A stretch of DNA of 64,000 bases, taken from assembly GCF_000685215.1 (NCBI RefSeq), contig NZ_ARYJ01000009.1, forward strand, positions 1 to 64,000. The letters run 5' to 3'. Both the position numbers and the translations under genes were made by a program. Source of the stretch: Hyphomonas jannaschiana VP2 (GTDB taxonomy: Bacteria; Pseudomonadota; Alphaproteobacteria; Caulobacterales; Hyphomonadaceae). Shown piece after piece: positions 26,008-34,811 of this stretch; within the stretch, counting starts at the first letter, position 1; every line of letters starts with the position of its first letter. The notes under the pieces were generated by a model. It worked only from the letters and a program-made list of their open reading frames with translations. It did no database searches and was not told the origin of the DNA.

Positions 26008-27956
26008 TGGGGCGGCGGACTCCCCAGAACCTGATTGATAAAGCGGTCCAGGGATTCCCCGCTGCTACCCTGACCTTCCCAAAGCTCCTGAGCCCGCAAA
26101 TAGCGATAGGACCGCGTCGTGGCATCCCGGGCATCGGACCGGCTACGCACGATGGTCGGCCGGATGAAAACCATCAGATTGGTACGTGCAAGCCCTTTAC
26201 CCTCGGAGCGGAAAAGACGGCCCGCCACAGGAATGTCCCCGAGTACCGGCACCTTTTCGTTCGACATGCTTTCAGTCTGTTCGACCAGACCACCCAGCAC
26301 AATGATCTCTCCGTCATCGGCGATGACACTGGTCTCAATCTTGCGGGTGTTGAAAATAAGATCCGTAGACGACCCGGTCGTAATCGCCTGGGCGATGTTG
26401 GAAACTTCCTGGATGATGTCGAGGCGGATCGTGTCATCATTCGAAATACGGGGCGTGACATTCAGGCCAACACCAACATCCCGGCGTTCAACGGTGCGGA
26501 ACGGGTTCGAGTTGGAATCTCCCAGCACTTCGCCTGTTGCGACGGGAACTTCCTGCCCCACCAGGAGCGAGGAGGTGCCGTTGTCGAGTGTCATGTTGAA
26601 TGGTTTGGACAGAATACGCGACTGGGTATCGTTCTCTACGGCTGTCAGGATCGCACCGAACAAAGTGTCGCCGTCCTGCCCACCAACGCCGACACTCAGA
26701 CCGGACAGCCCAAGCAGGGAGTTGACCGCCGCCTCGGCGAACGGGTTCGTGTCGGTGTCGCCGGTGTTGAAAGGCGTATTGGAACTGAGCGCACCGGCAA
26801 GCGCCAGCATGCTGGGCGCAGACCGCGAATAGTTTGTCGACACGAACGGCACTGTGGAATCATTACTGCCAGACACAAGGAACTGGAGGCCAAGCTCCCG
26901 CGCCGTATCATCCGACATCTCCACAATGATCGCCTCAACCAACACCTGCGCACGGCGCCGATCCAGATCGGTGATGATGCGCTCCAGCGCGCCGAGCGTT
27001 TCCGGAGGGGCGCTGATGACCAGAGAGTTCGTCGGCTCGTGCTGAGCGATGGTCGTAGTCGCATCCACCTCACCGCCTGCCGCTCGCCGCGCGTCCATCG
27101 CGACAGCCATTTGCTGCAAAACAGGAACGAGATCGACAGCGTTGGCATTGTTCAGGGGAATAACTCTCAACGAGTCTTCAGTCCGGTCATGGGAGTCGAG
27201 CTCACGGCTGACTTCGACGGCACGCCGGACCAGCGCTTCATCGCCCTGCAGAACCACAGCGTTGCCGGACTCCGACGACACCGCCTGGAAGTTGATCGCC
27301 GCACCATTCTCTCCGGGCTGAACGGAAAGCGCATTGAGAATACTGGCCATTTCACGTGCCGGCACATTCTTCAGGCTGATGGTTTGCGTAACTGACGGGT
27401 CGGCATCGATCTGTTTCAGCATCGCGCGAAGCCGCGGAAGGTTCGAGGCATAGTCCACAACAACAAGCGTGTTGGACGCATTATTCGCGACAACCTGCCC
27501 CTGCTCAGCAATCAGCGGCTTGATCACGGCCGCAACATCACGCGCGGACGAGTGCTTCAATGCGAAGATTTCCGTTGTAAACGTGTTGGAGTCCGAAGCG
27601 GACACGCTTGCATCCGAGACGGCCTGGCGCTCCGGCACGATCCGATAGGTCGACCGGCCGGCAGGCACCGCCGTGAATCCGTGAACGCGTAGCGCCGACA
27701 GGAAGACGTCGAACACCTGGTCCCGCGTCAACGGCGTTGACGACGAAACGGTCACCCGCTTGGTGCGGGCATCAGGATGCACGATAAACGTGTAACCGGT
27801 CACGGTCGAAACGTCCGCAATCAGAGCGGAAAGTTCGACATCATCGAAATTCATCACATGACGCGTTGGTTCCGCATTGCTTTCCCCGGCAAGCGCAAAT
27901 GCACTTGGCGCGGAGGCAGCAAACAGAATTGCGGAGAGGGCGGATTTCAACTTCAT
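26004..27956 (-). CDS. gspD: Type II secretion secretin D
   Basis: The 650-residue outer-membrane channel. After a signal peptide (cleavage near AFALAG) come the N0 domain (VELSALIADVSTVTGYTFIV) and three N1-N3 repeats (SARDVAAVIKPLIAEQGQVV; VPAREMASILNAL; ANAVDLVPVLQQMA). The secretin core runs from about 330, with VPVLGDIPVAGRLFRS and the final strand NLMVFIRPTIVR. The C-terminal tail after the core is short (about 45 residues) and ends in SPPPQ, so the pilotin-binding S-domain, if any, is minimal. It overlaps gspE by 4 bases; gspC ends 3 bases upstream. Confidence 0.94.
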   Translation of the reverse strand: MKLKSALSAILFAASAPSAFALAGESNAEPTRHVMNFDDVELSALIADVSTVTGYTFIVHPDARTKRVTVSSSTPLTRDQVFDVFLSALRVHGFTAVPAGRSTYRIVPERQAVSDASVSASDSNTFTTEIFALKHSSARDVAAVIKPLIAEQGQVVANNASNTLVVVDYASNLPRLRAMLKQIDADPSVTQTISLKNVPAREMASILNALSVQPGENGAAINFQAVSSESGNAVVLQGDEALVRRAVEVSRELDSHDRTEDSLRVIPLNNANAVDLVPVLQQMAVAMDARRAAGGEVDATTTIAQHEPTNSLVISAPPETLGALERIITDLDRRRAQVLVEAIIVEMSDDTARELGLQFLVSGSNDSTVPFVSTNYSRSAPSMLALAGALSSNTPFNTGDTDTNPFAEAAVNSLLGLSGLSVGVGGQDGDTLFGAILTAVENDTQSRILSKPFNMTLDNGTSSLLVGQEVPVATGEVLGDSNSNPFRTVERRDVGVGLNVTPRISNDDTIRLDIIQEVSNIAQAITTGSSTDLIFNTRKIETSVIADDGEIIVLGGLVEQTESMSNEKVPVLGDIPVAGRLFRSEGKGLARTNLMVFIRPTIVRSRSDARDATTRSYRYLRAQELWEGQGSSGESLDRFINQVLGSPPPQ

Positions 27957-27959
27957 AAG

Positions 27960-28817
27960 CTACGGCTTCTCCGTCAGCGTAAATACCTGATCAATCTGTC
28001 GGCCGTCGCGATCGATCCTCAAACGAACTTTCTTTAATGAAGAAAGTTTCATGGCGAGGTCTCCCGGCCCTGTTGAGCCAACAGGAATACCATCCACTGA
28101 CAGGATGATGTCTCCTGACCGCAGCCCCGACTGTTCCAGAAGCTGCTCATCCCCCCGGCTTCCGACCTCATACCCGACAAAGTCCTGCCCCCGGTGAACC
28201 GGGTTGATCGTGAGATTGGCGAGAAAATCGCTGGCTGTCGTGCTGATGATCCGGCCTTCGTCCTCAGGCTGGCTACCCGTCTTCCGAGGCGACGGATCAC
28301 CAGGTTCAGAAAGAACTGCCAGCCTGTCTGCGCCGCTCCCCATCAACAGAGCTTCGATCTGCCCATTCTTTCGCAAGGTCACGCGATCCCCATACACACG
28401 GTCGAGCACCACCCCTTCCAGGATGGTCTCGCCCGGCGCAAAAATGCTCAACCGGTTATTCGGCATCACAATCATCGCAACACCCGTGCCATCTGCCGAT
28501 GCCCGGACGCCTTTCAGGACAAGATTTAGCTTGGTTTCCGGTGCTTCCTGAACATCTTCAACGGGTTCAGCCACACGGGAGAAAGGGTTCGTCGTGACCA
28601 GAAGCGACATGTCTCCGACAAGTTCACGTGCGGTACTGCCCGAAACGGCACTTTGACTCTGAACCATCGGCAACGTGCCAGAAACTGCGCCGCCGGGAAC
28701 AATCACCAGCCACACGGTCTTGGCCGCAAGAATGGCCAGTCCGGCCACGATGAGCAGCTCGGTAACCATAATTGCAGGCCCGGCAAAACGGACGAGCCCG
28801 CGACGGATATTCTCCAT
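27960..28817 (-). CDS. gspC: Type II secretion protein C with PDZ domain
   Basis: About 285 residues. A short cytoplasmic tail and one membrane helix (about 15-40) precede the homology-region domain that contacts the secretin (TTNPFSR, LNLVLKGVRASADG, FAPGETILEGVVLDRVYGDRV). At the C terminus a PDZ domain is clear (GLRSGDIILSVDGIPVGS). I start at the ATG at 28817, which has GGGGGG six bases upstream; the frame is open to 28859 but only a TTG starts there and an ATG at 28838 has no ribosome-binding site. It follows the TonB receptor gene by 46 bases on the same strand. Confidence 0.9.
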   Translation of the reverse strand: MENIRRGLVRFAGPAIMVTELLIVAGLAILAAKTVWLVIVPGGAVSGTLPMVQSQSAVSGSTARELVGDMSLLVTTNPFSRVAEPVEDVQEAPETKLNLVLKGVRASADGTGVAMIVMPNNRLSIFAPGETILEGVVLDRVYGDRVTLRKNGQIEALLMGSGADRLAVLSEPGDPSPRKTGSQPEDEGRIISTTASDFLANLTINPVHRGQDFVGYEVGSRGDEQLLEQSGLRSGDIILSVDGIPVGSTGPGDLAMKLSSLKKVRLRIDRDGRQIDQVFTLTEKP

Positions 28818-28863
28818 CGCGGACCCCCCATTGAACATTCTGGATTCAGATCCAGTCAAATGA

Positions 28864-31536
28864 TCAGAACCTCCGTTTCAGACCAATGCTGAACACAGTG
28901 TCCTGCTTGTAAGTGTCCACAAAAACCTTGTCAGGACCGCTTTCCTGATAGGCTTCATAGCTTTCACCGAACAGGTTCTGGACGTTCAGCGAGAATTCGT
29001 AGTCTCCGCCGCCCATATTGAAGCCCTTGTTCCACACAAAGTCTACGGTCATTGGCGGTTGTTCGAGGAATGCAGGGATCCCACGAGCGAGGATTTCGCC
29101 TGAGCGGATCCTTTCCGAAACGTAATTCACGAGCAGGTTGTATTCTGAACGTGCGCTCTCGTTCAGTAGGCCGACCTGAAGGTTGAACAGGTGTTCTGAC
29201 TGGCCCTGCAGCTGGCGTCCGTCCAGGATCAGGCCGGAGGCATCTTCAAACCCGCGAACCGGATTGAGATTGGTCCCGACGTTCACAGCAACCTCGCCCA
29301 CGGCATCAACCGAGGAATCCGACCAGGTGTAGTTGGCCTTCAGTTGCAGTTCGCGATCATCAAAGAATGACCAGCCGGTCCATTGCTGCATGGGCAGCAC
29401 CTGCTCATATTCGACCTCAAAGCCATAGAGCTCAGCAGCCGGCGCATTGATGAAGCTCGTCTGAACGGTTTCCGCCGGCACGAGGACTTCCTCGATCGGG
29501 TTCGTGATGTCCTTGTAGAACAGACCGATCGTCGCGAACTGATCACGTGCGAAATAGTATTCGGCACGCAGGTCGTAGTTCTTGATCGAAGCATTCACCA
29601 GGTACGGGTTACCGAAGAAGGTCACATCGGTTTCGGAATTGTTGAACACGGCCGGGGCCAGTTCGCGGAACTGCGGGCGGGTAATCGTTTCCGAATATCC
29701 ACCCCGGACCTGAACTGCGTCGATCGGGTTCCATGTCAGCGTGACTGCGGGGAACCAGTCCTGCTCATCGATGACGCCTTCCACAAAGTTCGTCGACAGG
29801 TCCATACCAATTGATTGCGTATCGACCGCCTGAATCGCATCCTCGAAACGAACGCCGACAGCTGCGCGGATATAAGGCGTGACCTGAGTATCCAGGCCGA
29901 CATATCCGGCATCAATCTCAAGCGTTGCCAGATAAAGCTGCGGGAAACCGTCGTTCTTGATTTCGGTGATGAAGCCGGGCCCATCCGGTTGGAACAAATA
30001 GGCATAGATATAGTCGAGACGGTTTGTCCCAAAGCGGCCATCCGGCCCGGGCGCACCCGCGACACCATTGATGTCATAGATGAAGCTCGTCGCCTTACGG
30101 TCATTTTCGACATAAGCGTAACCGGCTTTGAGTTCCGTTTCGCAGAAGAAGAAACAGTCCCCTGCCCGGTCAAGCGGCAGGGTCAGGTCGATGCCGAAGT
30201 CCGTGGTGTCATCGTCAATCCGGCTGAACTGCATACGGTTCGCGCTCGGGCTGTTGGACAGCGAGAGGCTACCATCGTCCGCAATACGATAGATGTTCGA
30301 CAGCTGATACGGGGCATCACGGAGGGCTTCGGAATAGGATCCGCGCCATTCGACTTTCAGGTCATGAAGGCCCGGGAAGAAGTGCTCACCCTGAACCTGG
30401 GTCGACCAGAGCTGTTGCTCGATCCACTCAAGATAGTCGTTACGAAGACGCGTATCTTCCTGAGTAAACCCGTCCAGCCCAGTGCTGACAATGCGCGCCT
30501 CTTTTTCAGAGGAACGGGTCACCAGCCCTGTGAACTTGATTTCGTGGTTGTCGAACAGATCCACCCCGATCGTGGCCAGTGCGTTCAGGCCGATCGTGTT
30601 CTGCGTGGAGTCGCGAGTGAATTTCTGGTTCGGCTCAAGACGGCCGGTGCCGGAGTTGATCGCACCAAAGCTACGCTCACCGCGTTTGGTTTCCCATTCG
30701 TTGGAATAGCCACCCGATGCGGTAAAGCCGATGGAAACATCATTGTTCAGATCGACACGCGTGCCGCCTGAGATGTCAAATCCACCGTTCGGGTTTACTT
30801 CCCCTTGCTGCATGACCAGCAGAGAGGAATTATCCGTCAGTTGCCGGCCAAATTCGCGGGTCAGTCCATCGGCGACAGACGGACGGTCACGGGAGCCGTC
30901 GTCAATGCCCAACCAGTCAGTCTCACCACCATCGTACATCAGGCCATCGCGCAGCGACGTCTGGACGTCGATGCCAGCGCTGACACCAACGGTCAGGAAC
31001 GGCTCATCGGGAACAGCTTTTGTCCGCAGGTCGACCGTACCGCCGCCGAACTCACCCGGCAGGTTTGGCGAATAGGTCTTCTGCACGAGAACGCTTTTCA
31101 GCGTCGAGGTCGGGAACAGGTTCAGCGGCACAACGCGGCGCAGCGGTGCCGGGCTTGGCAGCGGCGATCCGTTCAGCAAAGCTGTCGAATAGCGCTCGTT
31201 CAGACCACGAACATAAATGAATTCGTCTTCCGCTGCGGCGATACCCGCCACGCGGGCAAGTGCAGCCGCCGCATCTCCGTCGCCCTGAAGGCTGAAATCG
31301 CCCTCGTCAATGAGCGCCGAAACTTCGGACGTGTTGCGCTTTTCGTCCGGAATAAACTGGCCGCGGACAACAACCGTCTGTTGGCGTGCCTCAGTTTCGA
31401 CTTCGACCGGAGCAGGTTGTTCTTCTACAGCAGCCGCGGGATCGGCGACCGTGGCGTCCTGGGCCAGCGCGGGCGAAATCCACGCCAGACAGGCGCTCGT
31501 CAGCAGGACGGAGCGGGCGGACATGAAACGTTTCAT
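28864..31536 (-). CDS. TonB-dependent receptor co-encoded with the type II secretion operon
   Basis: An 890-residue outer-membrane receptor. The signal peptide ends near SPALAQ. The plug domain has the form seen in large receptors: FIYVRGLNERYSTALLNG, then VPLNLFPTSTLKSVLVQKTY and GEFGGGTVDLRT. The barrel ends in SIGLKRRF. AGGA is eight bases before the ATG. It lies in the same direction as and only 46 bases before gspC, so it is probably transcribed with the secretion genes. A terminator-like hairpin separates it from the lipoprotein gene upstream. Substrate unknown; the location suggests a link with secretion or with a secreted protein. Confidence 0.9.
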   Translation of the reverse strand: MKRFMSARSVLLTSACLAWISPALAQDATVADPAAAVEEQPAPVEVETEARQQTVVVRGQFIPDEKRNTSEVSALIDEGDFSLQGDGDAAAALARVAGIAAAEDEFIYVRGLNERYSTALLNGSPLPSPAPLRRVVPLNLFPTSTLKSVLVQKTYSPNLPGEFGGGTVDLRTKAVPDEPFLTVGVSAGIDVQTSLRDGLMYDGGETDWLGIDDGSRDRPSVADGLTREFGRQLTDNSSLLVMQQGEVNPNGGFDISGGTRVDLNNDVSIGFTASGGYSNEWETKRGERSFGAINSGTGRLEPNQKFTRDSTQNTIGLNALATIGVDLFDNHEIKFTGLVTRSSEKEARIVSTGLDGFTQEDTRLRNDYLEWIEQQLWSTQVQGEHFFPGLHDLKVEWRGSYSEALRDAPYQLSNIYRIADDGSLSLSNSPSANRMQFSRIDDDTTDFGIDLTLPLDRAGDCFFFCETELKAGYAYVENDRKATSFIYDINGVAGAPGPDGRFGTNRLDYIYAYLFQPDGPGFITEIKNDGFPQLYLATLEIDAGYVGLDTQVTPYIRAAVGVRFEDAIQAVDTQSIGMDLSTNFVEGVIDEQDWFPAVTLTWNPIDAVQVRGGYSETITRPQFRELAPAVFNNSETDVTFFGNPYLVNASIKNYDLRAEYYFARDQFATIGLFYKDITNPIEEVLVPAETVQTSFINAPAAELYGFEVEYEQVLPMQQWTGWSFFDDRELQLKANYTWSDSSVDAVGEVAVNVGTNLNPVRGFEDASGLILDGRQLQGQSEHLFNLQVGLLNESARSEYNLLVNYVSERIRSGEILARGIPAFLEQPPMTVDFVWNKGFNMGGGDYEFSLNVQNLFGESYEAYQESGPDKVFVDTYKQDTVFSIGLKRRF

Positions 31537-31585
31537 CTTGTTTTTCCTGAATGCGAAACTGAACCAGTCGCAAGAAAGAGTGGCT

Positions 31586-31629
31586 AAGAAAGCAAAAGAG
31601 GTGGAGCAGCCGGTACGCGCTGCTCCACC
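31586..31629 (-). terminator. Intrinsic terminator between the duplicated lipoprotein and the receptor gene
   Basis: On the minus strand GGTGGAGCAGC, an 8-base loop, then GCTGCTCCACC gives a perfect 11-pair stem followed by the T-rich run TCTTTTGCTTTCTT. It lies 18 bases after the lipoprotein stop. It would separate lipoprotein expression from the receptor-gsp operon, or let only part of transcription read through. Confidence 0.8.
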
Positions 31630-31647
31630 CGATTGCCGGCGCGATAA

Positions 31648-34524
31648 CTAGTTCGCGCTGGTGAGGTTACCTTCCTGATCGATGGACCAGCCAAGGAACC
31701 AGGTGTCGTTGGCATCTTCGACAGCACCGATATAGGTCGTCGGCTCCAATTCACCGATGCCGGTCACATCGAACACCGGAACGGCGTTCTCATTGGCACC
31801 CGGAACCACACCCGGACGGCCCGAGCGGAAGGTGAAGCCGCTGGTCGTGATCGGGTTACCGGTGACCAGGTTGTTCGCAGCCGTGAAGGTCGGGTCTTCC
31901 CCGTCATTCTCCAGGTCGTCGCCGTTTCCGGAGAGGAACCAGGACTGGATCTGAAGATCGCCATTGTCGAAATTCGTGATGGTCTGAGTGTCATCAACAT
32001 CGATGCCAGCATCCGGCCAGCCGAGAACGATGGCATTGGCAACCGTCCCCATCATGCCGCGGCGGAGCACAGCGCCCGTATCGGCATTCACATCACCACC
32101 TGCAATGATCGTGATGTTCGAGATACGCGGTGTGGAAACCGGCGTGGCTGCATTGTCATTGTTCAGGTTGTCACCCTCAAGACCGCGCGGGTCTTCAGAG
32201 ATGCCGCCCGTTGCAGACGATACACCACCGTAAGCAATGCCGTACTGCAGAGAGCCCTGCCAGCCATCGGTCCAGTCGAACTGGTCGTCGCCGCAACCGG
32301 TTGCCAGCATGTGCTTGGCGCTGACGGTGCCGCCGAACCATTCGAAGCAGTCATCCAGGTTGTTGTAGACCTGCACATACTCAACTTCGGTGTTCGAACC
32401 GACGCCCTGGAAGGCAATGCCGTTCAGTTCGTCATCATTGGTCAGGCGGACACCGGCATACTCTACGCGGGTGTAGAAGATCTGGCCGGAGTCATCGTCG
32501 GAGCTTGCACCGCCGAAGAAGCCCGAAGAGCCTTCGCCAGACTTCTCACAGTCAACCGAGCCGCCGGTTGCACCGGCGTCAGCACAGGCGTTGATCGGTG
32601 CACGGCCGTTCAGGATCACACCACCCCAGAGGCCTTTGGTGTCCTGGTCAAACGTACCGGTGCCGGCAATCTTGTCCTTGGAGGTGAAGACAACCGGGCG
32701 GGAAGCCGTACCATTCGAGAGGATTTTGGAACCGCGGGTGATGACGAGGTAGTCATCATTGCCCTCAGCGACGACTGTCACACCGGCATCGATGGTCAGG
32801 TCGGTCGCAGCAGAACCGGCCACCGGGTTTGCCGGATCGGCACCCTGGTCCACACCGATGAAGACGGCGCCAGACAGTTCGTAGATCAGCTGATCGCCAT
32901 TCGTCAGGTGCAGGTCGCTCGTGATGGCGTTCGCGCCGCTGATCACACAGAGCTTCTTGCTATCCAGCGTGCCGTTCTGGGTCGTGCCGGACGGGCAGTT
33001 TGCCTCGGTTTCCGGGAAAAGCGTGCCCGGCTGAGCGAAGGAGGCCCAGTTGCTGGTCACGGTTTCCGTAGGTGCGAATGCACCGATATAGTCGGTCGTG
33101 TCGAAGAAGCTGTCGCCTGAAAGCACGGTCGAAACCGGAACGTTAAGCTCCTGCTGACCCGGGAAGAACTCATCCGTCAGCGTGTTGTTGCCGGTACGAA
33201 TATTAGCGCTTGCCGGGAATGTCGGGACACCATCTGTGTCGTTGGTGAAGTTCGTCGGGTTGTCGAGGAACAGGCTCTCGATCACCAGGTCACCATCATT
33301 ATAGTTGGTGAAGGTCTGGGTATCGTCGACGTCCAGGCCGCTTTCGAAGCCGGTCACAATCGTGTTGACCAGACGGCCTTTGGTGCCACGGCGGAGCAGA
33401 ACGCCCTGCTGGTTACCCGTGGTGCCGACAAGCGTCACGTTGGAGATGCTCGGGTTCGAGAACGGCTCAGCGGCATTTGCATTGTTCAGGTTGTCTGCTT
33501 CGATGCCGCGCGGATCTTCCGAAGACGGATTGGTGGAGCGAACAACCGCGAATTGGAGCTTGCCGGACCAGCCGTCCGTCCAGTCGATCGAGTCATCGCC
33601 GGTGCCCGTGGCCACGAAGTATTTCACACCGACGGTCCCGCCGAACCACTCTACAGCGTCGTCAAGATTGTTGTGGACCTGAATGTGATCAACCGTCGTG
33701 CCTGCGCCAACGCCCTGGAACGCGATGCCATTCAGTTCGTCTTCCGTGGTGAGACGCGAGCCTGCATATTCCACAGACACATACTGAAGCGTGCCGGAAT
33801 TGTCGTTGGCCTGGTCACCGCCGAAGAGACCGGACGACCCCTCGCCGGACTTTTCACATTCGGCCGTGCCGCCCGTTGCCGTAGCGCTGGAGCAGGCGTT
33901 GATCGGCGCAAAACCGTTCAGCACCAGACCGCCCCACTGCGCGGTCGTGCTGGCTTCAGTGATGCTGGAACCGGTTTCTTCGTCATTCAGCTTGGCGCGG
34001 GACGTAAAGCGGATCGGGTTGGAAGCCGTACCAACAGCTTCAATGCGGGAACCGCGGGAAACGACCATATAGTCGTCGGTGGCCGTTGCCGTACCGGATG
34101 CGGAAGCCCCGAAGAAGCGCACGCCTTCACCAACGGTGAGGATGGCAGCCGTTCCGCCGTTCGCCGTATCAGACCCGATGAAGACCGGGCCACGGATCGC
34201 AATCGTCGTGTTCGCAGGAATGTTGATGTCGGTCGTCACGATGGTCGAACCGGAACCGCTGCCGAGCGCACAGACGAGCACGTCGGAAAAGCCATCAGCC
34301 GCAATCGCATCGAGGGTCGTCTCGCTGGTGCCAGTCGGACAACCAGCCGTCGGAACCAGATCGATCGTCGCAGATGCCGGCGGTGGCGGAGGCGGAGGCG
34401 GCGGAGGGCTAACCGGCGTGGTCGGCTGGCCGGGCGACGAGATGGTCGTGTCCGAGCATGCGGCCAGCGTCAGAATGGCGAGGCTCGCCATCGTTGCCAG
34501 CTTCAGTGATTTGCGGATTTTCAT
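31648..34524 (-). CDS. Large lipoprotein with two repeated halves, probable type II secretion-linked surface protein
   Basis: A 958-residue protein. The leader ends in LAAC (Cys23, lipobox), then a linker with ten consecutive Pro (40-49). Two homologous halves follow (about 61-505 and 508-950). Each contains, in the same order, KSGEGSSG-x-FGG, DDELNGIAFQGVG, NLDD-x2-EWFGGTV, DWTDGW, EDPRG-x-E-x-DNLNN and DVDDTQT-x-TN, and ends in a TT-x-YIGA segment. Short strand-turn repeats suggest a right-handed beta-helix, and the Asp-rich loops could bind calcium. GAGGG precedes the ATG. I do not know the family name. A lipoprotein such as ElpS of Caulobacter, exported by type II secretion, is a possible comparison. 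Confidence 0.82.
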   Translation of the reverse strand: MKIRKSLKLATMASLAILTLAACSDTTISSPGQPTTPVSPPPPPPPPPPASATIDLVPTAGCPTGTSETTLDAIAADGFSDVLVCALGSGSGSTIVTTDINIPANTTIAIRGPVFIGSDTANGGTAAILTVGEGVRFFGASASGTATATDDYMVVSRGSRIEAVGTASNPIRFTSRAKLNDEETGSSITEASTTAQWGGLVLNGFAPINACSSATATGGTAECEKSGEGSSGLFGGDQANDNSGTLQYVSVEYAGSRLTTEDELNGIAFQGVGAGTTVDHIQVHNNLDDAVEWFGGTVGVKYFVATGTGDDSIDWTDGWSGKLQFAVVRSTNPSSEDPRGIEADNLNNANAAEPFSNPSISNVTLVGTTGNQQGVLLRRGTKGRLVNTIVTGFESGLDVDDTQTFTNYNDGDLVIESLFLDNPTNFTNDTDGVPTFPASANIRTGNNTLTDEFFPGQQELNVPVSTVLSGDSFFDTTDYIGAFAPTETVTSNWASFAQPGTLFPETEANCPSGTTQNGTLDSKKLCVISGANAITSDLHLTNGDQLIYELSGAVFIGVDQGADPANPVAGSAATDLTIDAGVTVVAEGNDDYLVITRGSKILSNGTASRPVVFTSKDKIAGTGTFDQDTKGLWGGVILNGRAPINACADAGATGGSVDCEKSGEGSSGFFGGASSDDDSGQIFYTRVEYAGVRLTNDDELNGIAFQGVGSNTEVEYVQVYNNLDDCFEWFGGTVSAKHMLATGCGDDQFDWTDGWQGSLQYGIAYGGVSSATGGISEDPRGLEGDNLNNDNAATPVSTPRISNITIIAGGDVNADTGAVLRRGMMGTVANAIVLGWPDAGIDVDDTQTITNFDNGDLQIQSWFLSGNGDDLENDGEDPTFTAANNLVTGNPITTSGFTFRSGRPGVVPGANENAVPVFDVTGIGELEPTTYIGAVEDANDTWFLGWSIDQEGNLTSAN

Positions 34525-34811
34525 GAAACTTCCCTCTAAGACCCCTGCACCGGAGCCGCTATGTATCCCTTGTCCGGCATGCGCGAGCCCCCGAATCCCC
34601 GTGGAAAACTCCCGACGCCGTCGCGGCTTATGGCAGCGCAGGTTTACGGTTGCGAAACGGTTTGATTAAGTTTTTGTGACGGACACAGATGGGGACAGAA
34701 ACGCCCCGGAGGCCCGGAATATCTTGAGGTCCGCAAGCTGCGGAAGGCATGCGAAAGCCTCTGGCTACCTGCCAGGCAACGCCAGGTTTCAGGTTTTCTG
34801 TCTTACGGAAT
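34525..34811. other. Intergenic region upstream of the duplicated lipoprotein gene
   Basis: About 290 bases with no credible gene. It should hold the lipoprotein promoter (minus strand). Around 34665-34700 the minus strand carries CTGTC and TGTCC repeats that recall a Pho box, but their spacing does not fit. I see no convincing terminator for the beta-propeller gene that ends at 34812. Confidence 0.4.

Noticed and set aside
26007-27395. A 462-residue open frame antisense to gspD
   Set aside because: It is a GC-bias shadow of a well-supported gene, with no domain or export signal. The same holds for long antisense frames at 10647-11879, 56312-57661 and 1469-2689.
34665-34700. Pho-box-like repeats (CTGTC, TGTCC) upstream of the duplicated lipoprotein on the minus strand
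   Set aside because: The repeats are 10 or 12 bases apart instead of 11 and each unit matches only about five of seven positions, so phosphate control cannot be claimed.
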